Origin: a virus
DNA length: 20,813 nucleotides
Direction: 5' to 3' (one strand)
Virus record (IMG/VR): IMGVR_UViG_3300042312_000552
Location: 1-20,813 of that record
The translations under genes and the position numbers were made by a program. This document shows, piece by piece, positions 13,807 to 20,627 of this stretch (within the stretch, counting starts at the first letter, position 1; every line of letters begins with the position of its first letter). Under the pieces are notes generated by a model. That model made no database searches. It was not told the DNA's origin and saw only the letters and a program-made list of their open reading frames with translations.

Positions 13807-14823
13807 TTAGGTGGGGTTGAGGAGTTTATGGGCGAGGGTGAGTGGGACGGTATCGAAGCAGGCTCCACTGGCGGCGTGCCAATCGCGGGCGGCTTGGCGG
13901 AGGGCTTCGCGTTGGGCGTGGGCGAACCATTGCTGGTCGGTCCAGGCGTGGTCGGTGAGCCAGGCTTGCGCGGCGGTGGGGTCGGTGATGCCGAGGCTCT
14001 GCCACATGCGGGTGCTGGCGGCGAAGATGTCTTCGGGTGTGGTGACGATGCCGAGGAGTTGGGCCAACTCGGAGACAAGGTGGCGGTCGGTGGCGAGGGT
14101 GCGGTCGGCTTCGCTGGTGAGGTGGTGCTGGCGTTGCCCGTCGCCGGTTGGCAGGTCGTTGGCGAGGAGGGCGAGGAAATAGGCGCTGTGCGTGTGCTGG
14201 GGAGTGTCACGCTGGATGGGAGCGGCGACATGCTGGGCGTGGCGTATGGCTTCCTCGGCGTCGAGGGCTTTCTGGTCGCGGTAGTTCTCGCGGAGGAGGT
14301 CTGCTACGGGGCCGAGGGCTTGGCGTAGGCGGGGCCAACTGCGCTCGACATAGTAGATGCTGCGGGCTGTGGCGAGGATGCCTGCGAGGTCGGCTGCGGG
14401 CAGGAGGCCGTCGGCGACGAGGCACTCGGCGGTGGCGCGGAGGTTAACGATTGGAATGGAGAGGGCGCGGTAGCCGTCTTCGGCGTGGCCGTGAGCGAGG
14501 GCTACATCGGCATCGTCGCTGCAGGATTCGTCGGCATACCACCCAGCGATGATGCCGACGGGCTCGGCTCCATAGCGGGCGCACTCGACGGCGCGGAGTG
14601 CACCGAGGCTGCCTGCGCCGATGACGCGGCATCCTTGCTCGATGGCGAAGAGGATTTCCTTGTGCCATGGGGCGAGGCTTTGGTGAAAGAGGCCGTCGAT
14701 GAGGAGGATGGTATCTGGACCTTCGAGAGCGGCGGCGGCGATGTCGCCTTGCTGCGCCGGTGGGCGGAGGTCGGCATCGGCGGGGATATTTGAGGGGCGT
14801 GTGGGGCCGAGGAAGATTTTCAT
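13807..14823 (-). CDS. tfuA: TfuA-family protein, partner of YcaO
   Basis: 338 aa from ATG 14823. Residues 1-115 match the TfuA core: MKIFLGPTRPS, then LRPPAQQGDIAAAALEGPDT, LIDGLFHQSLAPWHKEILFA, GCRVIGAGSLGALRAVECAR and a DDADVALAHG segment. The remaining ~220 residues are helical and variable, as usual in the family. In methanogens TfuA works with YcaO to thioamidate a glycine of methyl-coenzyme M reductase, and TfuA/YcaO pairs also occur in thioamide RiPP clusters; TfuA is thought to supply or handle sulfide. Its ATG overlaps the YcaO stop (ATGA), so the two are coupled. I chose this start for the AGGAGGG just upstream and the family-typical N-terminus, not the ATG at 14910. Confidence 0.92.
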   Translation of the reverse strand: MKIFLGPTRPSNIPADADLRPPAQQGDIAAAALEGPDTILLIDGLFHQSLAPWHKEILFAIEQGCRVIGAGSLGALRAVECARYGAEPVGIIAGWYADESCSDDADVALAHGHAEDGYRALSIPIVNLRATAECLVADGLLPAADLAGILATARSIYYVERSWPRLRQALGPVADLLRENYRDQKALDAEEAIRHAQHVAAPIQRDTPQHTHSAYFLALLANDLPTGDGQRQHHLTSEADRTLATDRHLVSELAQLLGIVTTPEDIFAASTRMWQSLGITDPTAAQAWLTDHAWTDQQWFAHAQREALRQAARDWHAASGACFDTVPLTLAHKLLNPT

Positions 14824-15995
14824 TTGGCCCTCCTGGCGCGTTGGCCTGGTTGCGAGTAGTCGAAGGTGTAGCCTTCCAGCGTGGGTGTTATGACTCGCAC
14901 GACGCTGCATGGGTAGTCGTGGGTGAACTCATAGACGAGTGGCTCGGGGACAACGGCGGCATCGAGGAGATCGAGGAGGGCGTCTATGTCTGCCTCAAAA
15001 GTGTCGCCGGATCGGTCGGGATGGGCGTTTGCGCTGGTGGTGGTGTGCTTGTAGAGGCGGGCAAGGATTGCGGATGAGTCGGTGGCTTTGACCTTCTCGT
15101 AGCGGGCGTGGAGGAAATCATCGCGGCTCCCGGCGATCCATACGGCGCGGGCTTGGATGGTCTCGGTGAGAGCGCGGGCTTGGGCCACGGCTGGATCAAG
15201 GTGGGCGGCGTAGCCTTTATTGACTCCGCAGCCGCTCTCGCAGTCGATGAGGTAGGCTATGTAGGTGGGCAGTCCGATGTCGCTGGTGACATCGAGGAGC
15301 ACGGGAGTGATGTCGGCATCGCGCAGTGTGCGGACGAGGCGGGCTACGGTGGGGTCGGTGATGGTATCGAGATCGACGCGGGGGAAATCTTGCAGCCTGT
15401 GCTGGGCAATGGCTGTGGCGTCGCGTTCGATGCATTCGTAGAGGCCACCGGCGACGGCTTCGGCGTAGGTGTTGCCAGAGGAGAGGCCGTTGCTTGTGTA
15501 GGCAAATGGCAGGCTGGTAAGCGGAGCGGGGTCTGGACGGGCGAGGAGGCGCACGGTGTCGGTGGGCACCATGCGGGCGGCTCCACTTTGTAGGCCGCGC
15601 ACCTCGGTCCATGGCATGAGGGCGTGGGGGTGAAAGACAGCTCCCTTGGAAAGCGGCAGGCGTGTCTCGGCTTTGTCGCCGAGTTGCACTGCGGTGGCAA
15701 GTATGTGCCGAGGGCGGCTGGTCTCGCCGACATGGCGCTCAAAGCCTTCCATCATGGCCGAGCATTTTGCTGCGGCGGGGGTGGCTCCTTTGCCAGAATC
15801 CACGGCCAGCACGATGGCATCTGGCCGAATGCACTGGGCGACACAGATACCGATGCGGTCGAGCCCGGTGATCTCGGCGAGGCGGGTAATTCCTGCGGCG
15901 TGAAAATGCGGCCGCATGCGCTCCAGCGTTTGCTCTGGAGTGCAGGCGCGGTGGGCTCCTTCGAGTCGGATTTTCTCTGTTAGTTCCAGGACCAT
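14820..15995 (-). CDS. ycaO: YcaO-family ATP-dependent peptide-backbone-activating enzyme
   Basis: 391 aa from ATG 15995. YcaO signatures: CSAMMEGFERHVGE carries S-x3-E-x2-E-R (S79, E83, E86, R87); SSGNTYAEAVAGGLYECIER lies at 172-191; and QARAVWIAGSRDD at 281-293 is the Q-x3-type ATP/Mg site. The C-terminus (VVRVITPTLEG, then YSQPGQRARRAK) lacks the PxPxP tail of azoline-forming cyclodehydratases, which fits a TfuA-partnered thioamidating enzyme. YcaO enzymes phosphorylate a backbone amide oxygen; with sulfide the product is a thioamide. The start overlaps the end of the 386-aa virion-like gene by 16 bp, and the stop overlaps tfuA. No RiPP precursor peptide is visible nearby, so the target is unknown. 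An upstream in-frame ATG (16139) gives an implausible Pro/His/Arg-rich extension. Confidence 0.92.
   Translation of the reverse strand: MVLELTEKIRLEGAHRACTPEQTLERMRPHFHAAGITRLAEITGLDRIGICVAQCIRPDAIVLAVDSGKGATPAAAKCSAMMEGFERHVGETSRPRHILATAVQLGDKAETRLPLSKGAVFHPHALMPWTEVRGLQSGAARMVPTDTVRLLARPDPAPLTSLPFAYTSNGLSSGNTYAEAVAGGLYECIERDATAIAQHRLQDFPRVDLDTITDPTVARLVRTLRDADITPVLLDVTSDIGLPTYIAYLIDCESGCGVNKGYAAHLDPAVAQARALTETIQARAVWIAGSRDDFLHARYEKVKATDSSAILARLYKHTTTSANAHPDRSGDTFEADIDALLDLLDAAVVPEPLVYEFTHDYPCSVVRVITPTLEGYTFDYSQPGQRARRAK
14828..14834 (-). promoter_or_regulatory. Strong Shine-Dalgarno for tfuA
   Basis: AGGAGGG lies four bases before ATG 14823, inside the last codons of ycaO. It decides the tfuA start. 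Most other genes in this operon have no recognisable Shine-Dalgarno, so tfuA may be translated more strongly than its neighbours. Confidence 0.75.
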
Positions 15996-17140
15996 TGAAG
16001 GGTGCGGAGCGTGAGGCGGGCGATGAGGCGGCGGAGTGGCGTGGTGATGGCGGCGGCGATGGATTGGCCGTGCTGGCAATAGAGGCGGATCGTGCGGTCG
16101 CTGGCATGGCGTAGCATGGCGCGGCGGTATTCCACCCAACGAGTAGTGGCCGTGCCGAAGGCGGCGCGGGCTACCCAGCAGGCGGCAGCTGCGGCACCTA
16201 TGACGGCGCTGGCTCCCATGGCTGCTCCCTGGAGGCCCAAGCCTGCGGCGTTGTCGCTGGCCTTGGCCGCCATGTAAGAGCTTTGCAGGGATGCGTTGTT
16301 GTTTTGCACGGTGTTCCAGCGGGAATCGAGCATGGAGGCGTTGACTCCGGCGACATTTCCAGCCATCTGCGTGGCGTTTGAGTAGGTGTTGCCGATCATC
16401 TGGCCGGAGTTACCGAGGGTGCTGGCCCCCATGCCGAGGGCTGGGTTCATGGCGCGAGCGTAGGGGTCGATGGTGATGTTGGCTCCGGCAAGGCTGCTGC
16501 GGAGGTTGGCTTGGTTCATCCTGGTGTTGGCAGACTGGCCGAGGATGGTGCCGACTTGGCCGATGCGGTTTTGCCGGTTGCCGACGAGCATTTGATTGGT
16601 GGATCCAGCGAAGTTGCGGCGGCTCGCTTCGCGCTCGGTGGCGTAAGCGTCGCGGTTTAGGATTTCGGCAGCGAGGGCTCCAGTTCCGACTCCAAGGCCA
16701 CGGGCTGACATCCCGGCGCGGGCTTGCTGGGTGGCTTGGCGCTCCTGCTCGGGGGTGAGGCTGCGGCCGAGGGCGAGTTCACTGGTGGCTTGGCGTTGGA
16801 GCTCGCGTTCGATGTCCGTTCCTTCAAGGTCGCGGGCGGCTTGGTAGCCGAGTTGCTCGGTGTAGTCGCCGATGCGGCCGAGTTGAGTGGCTTGGTCTTC
16901 GGCGGCGATGAGCTGGTCGGTGGCGCGGCGGGTGTAGGCGTTGTTGTTGCCAGAGAGGCTATCAGAGAGTTTGCCAATCGTGCCGAGCTGAAGGGCTTCG
17001 AGTTGCGGGTAGGCTTCGATCTGTGCGGCCACTTGGTCGCGGTATTGCGACTTGGCCTGCTCGTTGCTCTGCGCCATGAGCTTGCCGTAGTCAATCTGCT
17101 GCGCCTGGGGTGGCGCGGATGATTTCTTCTTCTTAGCCAT
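15980..17140 (-). CDS. Virion-like protein with CFI-box-like C-terminal Cys motif (386 aa)
   Basis: Begins MAKKKKSSAPPQ. Residues about 15-145 are charged coiled-coil helix. Residues 180-300 are Gly/Asn/Met/Ser-rich (MNPALGMGASTLGNSGQM), typical of internal virion or ejection proteins. A hydrophobic Ala/Gly stretch (303-320) runs directly into CWVARAAFG at 321-329 and an Arg/Leu-rich tail. CWVARAAFG resembles the CFIATAAYG motif of CFI-box C-terminal domains, whose function is unknown to me. It ends inside the start of ycaO with 16 bp shared, so the two are translated together. The leader is C-rich with no Shine-Dalgarno. Because of the coupling and the conserved Cys tail it is a leading candidate partner or substrate of YcaO-TfuA; that is inference. 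Confidence 0.8.
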   Translation of the reverse strand: MAKKKKSSAPPQAQQIDYGKLMAQSNEQAKSQYRDQVAAQIEAYPQLEALQLGTIGKLSDSLSGNNNAYTRRATDQLIAAEDQATQLGRIGDYTEQLGYQAARDLEGTDIERELQRQATSELALGRSLTPEQERQATQQARAGMSARGLGVGTGALAAEILNRDAYATEREASRRNFAGSTNQMLVGNRQNRIGQVGTILGQSANTRMNQANLRSSLAGANITIDPYARAMNPALGMGASTLGNSGQMIGNTYSNATQMAGNVAGVNASMLDSRWNTVQNNNASLQSSYMAAKASDNAAGLGLQGAAMGASAVIGAAAAACWVARAAFGTATTRWVEYRRAMLRHASDRTIRLYCQHGQSIAAAITTPLRRLIARLTLRTLQWSWN

Positions 17141-17167
17141 TAGGTGTTAGGGGGTAAGGGGATGGAG

Positions 17168-17815
17168 TTAAAGTTTGATGCAATACAACATGGCGATGTT
17201 GCGCGGGCGGGTCTCGGTGGTGCTTGCGGGGCTTTGGCTGGAGGTGGTAAAGCCGTGCTGGTGGCGAGTGCTTGCGCCACTTGTGCGGGTTCCTATATAT
17301 GCTTCACCTGTGCTTGCATTTATTCCGCCTCCCCCTGTATTTTGGTTTGATGGTGAAACTTCATGCGTATGATCTGGTGAATCTACTTCAGTGGTTCCCG
17401 AATGCGTATGCGGTCCAACGGCATCCGCTTGCTTGGCTCCAAAAGTGCCAGCGGCAACGCCATCGCTGTTTGTTCCTGAACCGCGCACGAAATATCCACG
17501 CAAGTCAGGCAGGGCAAATGTGGTGCTGCCATCGCCAGCACCGTAAGTTGTCCCGATGGCCGCAAAGAGGGCGGCGTAAGTTGTGCGAGACACTGCCGAT
17601 CCATTAGCAGCGAGCCAACCACTTGGCGCGGAGTTCATGGCAAACGGCATGATGGCCCCAGCGGGAAGAAGTGCCTGCCGGGTTAAGGGAGCTAACTTCG
17701 CCGTAGTCACCTCACCATCCGCCAGCGCCACGGTCGGCGTGCCGAGCAGGTTGAGGTTTGCTGGGGTGACGATTTCGTTGGAGGTAAAAATTTTGCCTGG
17801 GGTTACGGTAGCCAT
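17168..17815 (-). CDS. Tail fibre protein with phage tail-collar domain (215 aa)
   Basis: Residues about 48-118 are a tail-collar domain: LPAGAIMPFAMNSAPSGWLA, then TTYGAGDGSTTFALPDLRGY and FVRGSG. The C-terminal part carries three H-x-H motifs (PHTHSG, DHTHEV, RHQHGF), which in fibre proteins such as T4 gp12 coordinate metal along the trimer axis. The ending RPRNIAMLYCIKL is a common fibre terminus. It would form the receptor-binding or short tail-fibre tip. It lies between the 691-aa tail protein and the 386-aa virion-like gene. The leader is a run of TTAA-rich repeats without a Shine-Dalgarno. Confidence 0.9.
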   Translation of the reverse strand: MATVTPGKIFTSNEIVTPANLNLLGTPTVALADGEVTTAKLAPLTRQALLPAGAIMPFAMNSAPSGWLAANGSAVSRTTYAALFAAIGTTYGAGDGSTTFALPDLRGYFVRGSGTNSDGVAAGTFGAKQADAVGPHTHSGTTEVDSPDHTHEVSPSNQNTGGGGINASTGEAYIGTRTSGASTRHQHGFTTSSQSPASTTETRPRNIAMLYCIKL

Positions 17816-17823
17816 GGTGTGAG

Positions 17824-17886
17824 TTTTAAGTTTTAAGGATTAAGTTTTAAGAGGCGTCCTCTGTGGTCTCTGTGTCCTCTGTGGTC
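17824..17886. repeat. Intergenic repeats: TTTTAAG copies and a 13-bp direct repeat
   Basis: GTTTTAA-type units recur three times in 17824-17851. GTCCTCTGTGGTC occurs twice exactly, at 17856-17868 and 17874-17886, with an 18-bp period; the second copy overlaps the stop codon of the 691-aa gene. CACAGAGGAC-type repeats are familiar between genes in some environmental bacteria. The TTTTAAG part forms the leader of the fibre gene; a similar TTTAAAGATTAAG occurs before the endolysin gene. Confidence 0.6.
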
Positions 17887-19960
17887 AATTCAGCGTGCGG
17901 GTGGTTTGCGAATCCGCCCCGGAGCGTGTCGCTTCGGCGGTGAGGGCGCGCAGGAGCGGGCGGCCGGATGTGGTGCGGAAGCGCAGGTCAAGGGCGGTGG
18001 CTTTGCAGCGGAGCGGCGCTTTAATCGTGTAGTCCTCGGCGGATCCGCTGGTGTTTGTGAGTGTGGCGATTTGGAAATCTTTGTCGTAGTCGGTGGTTAC
18101 GGCGTCGAGCGTGCAGGCGGACCCGGCATCGAGCACGACGCTGGCTTTGGCTCGCAGGAGGCGCTTGGTGTTGAGGCTGTCGAATCCATAGCGGCGCGAG
18201 AGCAGGAGGCCGTTCACGGTCGTAGTGCCCAGGCCGCTCAGTGTGTCGTCGGTGCCGGTCTCATGCTCATCGAGCAGGAAGAGCTTGCCGGTCGTGGTGG
18301 ATGCGAAGAGGCGGCGTTCGGTGCCGTAGTCCGAGACAAGCAGGCGGTCTATGGCAAAGCCGTAGGTGTCGCGGCTTTCCCACTGCTGGTTGAGCATATT
18401 GAAAGCAAAGAGGCTGTTTGGCTGTGTGCTGGTGCCGAGCGGGAGGGCGAGGTAGTATCGGTTGTTGAAATAAATCCCGTTGCTCAGGTAGGCCGCTTGC
18501 GCATTGATGCCGTCCACCAGGTCAGCGATGGGGTCCGAGAGCGTCTGCGTGCTGCCGCGCAGCTTGAGGTCAAATTGATTGTCGAGGCGGTAAACGCCGT
18601 TGTCCGATAGGAAAAACACATACACGCCTGCGGTGGCAATGCTCCGGCGGGCGGAGCAGCCGACTTCGTTGGTGAGGAGTTGCAGGCTGCTATTGGCGGC
18701 ATCCATCGACACGCCATCCGTTCCGATAGCCGCTGTGGCGAGCCAGATGGATTTGCGGCAGAAGACAAGCACTTGGCCTTCGGCATACGGATGCAATGCC
18801 ACAATGTAGTCGTTGGAGCCCGCATTGGCGCGGAAGCTCTTCAAAACGGGGTCGTAGGTCTCCGCGTCGAAGACATCGGAAATAAGGACTTCGTCGCGGT
18901 TGCGGGCGATGATGAGTTGGTTATTGAGGTAGGTTGCCGTGCTTGTCGATGGCAGGCGTGAGTAGGTGACGCCGAGCGGATGCGAGCCTTGGGCCACTCG
19001 GGCGAAGGTGTTGGTGAGCACGCCATCCCACACCAAAGCGGGCTGCACACGCTGGGCGATGATTTGCCCGGTGTCCGGCGTGACTGTGCCCGAGGGCACC
19101 GAAAAGGAAAATTGTGTCGAGCTGATGCGTGTCACTTGGAAGTCTGCCAGGTATCCCGCATTTACCGCGCCGCTGATTCGCACCACCTCGCCGGTCTGGT
19201 AGGGGTGCGTGCCAAGCGTGGTGGCCGTGGCCGTGCCGGTCGTCTGCGTAAGGGTGGAAAGGCGGATGAGCGATTCCGCCCGCGTGCGCAAGATGTAGAG
19301 TTTGTCAAAGGCTTGGATGATTTCAATGTCATCCCCGGCGACAAGGGTATCGGTGGTCGGGTAGGCGATGCCTTGCAGGCTCGCTCCATTCCTCCAGAGA
19401 TAGGCGGCATTTGGCCCGGCAAGGACGATGTATTCATTTGAGTTGTCCAGGCGCGGGGAGGAGTAGATGCCAGCGCCTATGATGCCGCCGGTGTAGGTGG
19501 TTTGCACCACCGGCCCGCGATTGGCGATGAGCGTGCCGCTGGCCGATGCGCCGGGGTCCGCCGTCATAGTGTAGGTGAAGGCGTTTGGGCCTGTCACCGT
19601 GATGTAGAAGTTCCCGTTGTATTGCGATTGAGCGGCTCCGCGAGTGTTCACATAGTCACCGGTCGCGTAGCCATGCGCGGTGAGAGTCGCTGTGGCGGTG
19701 AGGTTGCCGGTGCCTCCGCGAGTTATGGAGGTTATGGATTTATCCACCCCAAGCTGGAATGGCACCGTGAGCGCTTCGCCGATATTGCCGATGGCCTCTG
19801 CCAGCCGTTTTGCGCCCTTGCGCGTCTGGGCCACGCCACGGTCCAGGCGCATGTTCTCGCTGTATTGCACCATGCCCGGTTGGAGCTGGAGCGGGTTGAG
19901 ACGCGACGCCATGCCGAGAAACCCGGCATCTCCTTCAGTGATTGTGGCGTCGTCTGGCAT
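17885..19960 (-). CDS. Tail/DNA-stabilisation-type structural protein with FCCH-like repeats (691 aa)
   Basis: The start MASRLNPLQLQPGMVQYSEN, then MRLDRGVAQTRKGAKRL, matches the beginnings of podovirus head-closure or packaged-DNA stabilisation proteins. Two FCCH-like beta modules are visible, near residues 80-148 (LTAHGYATGDYVNTRGAAQS) and 235-310 (LGTHPYQTGEVVRISGAVNA). The rest has alternating short strands (VYFFLSDNGVYRLDNQFDL), suggesting a beta-propeller-like body. It probably forms part of the tail hub or gate. The start is either M1 (AAAGGAG with only one spacer base) or M17 at 19912 (GAAGGAGA about 13 bases upstream); M17 aligns better with the conserved N-terminus. It begins just after the 31-aa gene. 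Confidence 0.75.
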   Translation of the reverse strand: MPDDATITEGDAGFLGMASRLNPLQLQPGMVQYSENMRLDRGVAQTRKGAKRLAEAIGNIGEALTVPFQLGVDKSITSITRGGTGNLTATATLTAHGYATGDYVNTRGAAQSQYNGNFYITVTGPNAFTYTMTADPGASASGTLIANRGPVVQTTYTGGIIGAGIYSSPRLDNSNEYIVLAGPNAAYLWRNGASLQGIAYPTTDTLVAGDDIEIIQAFDKLYILRTRAESLIRLSTLTQTTGTATATTLGTHPYQTGEVVRISGAVNAGYLADFQVTRISSTQFSFSVPSGTVTPDTGQIIAQRVQPALVWDGVLTNTFARVAQGSHPLGVTYSRLPSTSTATYLNNQLIIARNRDEVLISDVFDAETYDPVLKSFRANAGSNDYIVALHPYAEGQVLVFCRKSIWLATAAIGTDGVSMDAANSSLQLLTNEVGCSARRSIATAGVYVFFLSDNGVYRLDNQFDLKLRGSTQTLSDPIADLVDGINAQAAYLSNGIYFNNRYYLALPLGTSTQPNSLFAFNMLNQQWESRDTYGFAIDRLLVSDYGTERRLFASTTTGKLFLLDEHETGTDDTLSGLGTTTVNGLLLSRRYGFDSLNTKRLLRAKASVVLDAGSACTLDAVTTDYDKDFQIATLTNTSGSAEDYTIKAPLRCKATALDLRFRTTSGRPLLRALTAEATRSGADSQTTRTLN

Positions 19961-19966
19961 GCTCCT

Positions 19967-20062
19967 TTAATTATGGGGAAGCGTGTCAAGTAGGGCGCGG
20001 ATGGCCGGTGCGTGGATGCGCTCCAGCACGGCCTTGCGGGTTTGTTGCTTGGTTTTGCTCAT
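19967..20062 (-). CDS. 31-aa peptide coupled to the endolysin
   Basis: MSKTKQQTRKAVLERIHAPA, then IRALLDTLPHN: basic at the N-terminus, with an amphipathic helix. Its ATG overlaps the endolysin stop (ATGA), and AGGAAAGGA lies about nine bases upstream, so translation is credible. The 691-aa gene begins seven bases after its stop. No family recognised. It may be a small morphogenesis or regulatory peptide, or simply carry the ribosome-loading site for the next gene. Confidence 0.5.
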   Translation of the reverse strand: MSKTKQQTRKAVLERIHAPAIRALLDTLPHN

Positions 20063-20511
20063 GCGAATATGTCCTTTCCTGTGGCCACACGCTCCCGCAT
20101 TTGCGCGAGGGTGAGGCCGGTTGGCACTTCGTAGTGCGGTGTGTCTTTGAAAGATTTGAAATCCCCTCCCCATGTGAGCCCCAGGCTGCGGGCGGCTTGG
20201 CCGATCTCGGTGTAGATGGGCGAGTCGGTGAGGTAAGTTTTGCCCTTGAAGAGACCGATGTCCCAGGCCGTGCCGAAATTGTGATTGGAAAAACCCGCTC
20301 GGGCATTGGTGACTTTTGGCCCCGGCGCCGTGCGTCCCTTGGCGTAGAGCGCATCCTGCTCGGCGTAGCTGCGGAGTCCTGAGATGATGCGCACCACCAC
20401 GCCATGCTTGCCTGCAAGGTCGGTTGCCAAGCGCATAAACTCCCGCGCTCGCGGCTGCACAGCCGGGTGCAAAGTTGAGATGTTGCGTTCCGTGCGTTCG
20501 TCGTAGGTCAT
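20059..20511 (-). CDS. Endolysin, M15-family L-alanyl-D-glutamate-type peptidase (150 aa)
   Basis: The M15/VanY zinc-peptidase motif SNHNFGTAWDIG supplies H77 and D84. DTPHYEV supplies D123 and H126, with the same relative spacing as in Ply118/Ply500-type endolysins (H-x6-D, D-x2-H). It is a single catalytic domain without a cell-wall-binding module, as usual for phages of Gram-negative hosts. There is no signal peptide, so a holin is needed to release it. It cuts peptidoglycan stem peptides at lysis. A 25-aa membrane peptide precedes it and could be that helper. The leader is pyrimidine-rich (CTCCCCCCTCCCCCCT) with no Shine-Dalgarno. Confidence 0.9.
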   Translation of the reverse strand: MTYDERTERNISTLHPAVQPRAREFMRLATDLAGKHGVVVRIISGLRSYAEQDALYAKGRTAPGPKVTNARAGFSNHNFGTAWDIGLFKGKTYLTDSPIYTEIGQAARSLGLTWGGDFKSFKDTPHYEVPTGLTLAQMRERVATGKDIFA

Positions 20512-20549
20512 AGGGGGGAGGGGGGAGTAGAAGTTTAAAGATTAAGTAA

Positions 20550-20627
20550 TCATCGCAGGAGGAAGGCTAGGCCGAGGAAAGCAAAGGAAAGGAGGAGTAG
20601 GCCGAGGGCGAGTTGGGCGGGATTCAT
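20550..20627 (-). CDS. 25-aa single-pass membrane peptide upstream of the endolysin
   Basis: MNPAQLALGLLLLSFAFLGL, then AFLLR: essentially one membrane span with a positive C-terminus. Its ATG overlaps the stop of the upstream gene (ATGA), which supports translation, and the endolysin gene follows 38 bases after its stop. A lysis helper or small holin-like peptide is possible from position alone, but most holins are longer. Confidence 0.5.
   Translation of the reverse strand: MNPAQLALGLLLLSFAFLGLAFLLR

Noticed and set aside
13288-14328. Plus-strand open frame (346 codons)
   Set aside because: Antisense across the 161-aa gene and tfuA; low-complexity Gly/Val composition, no motif.
13807-14910. 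Longer TfuA form starting at 14910
   Set aside because: The family N-terminus (MKIFLGPTRP) begins at 14823 with a strong AGGAGGG just before it.
14820-16139. Longer YcaO form starting at 16139
   Set aside because: The added 48 residues are Pro/His/Arg-rich, antithetical to YcaO N-termini, and come from reading another frame of the 386-aa gene. ATG 15995 gives the family-like start.
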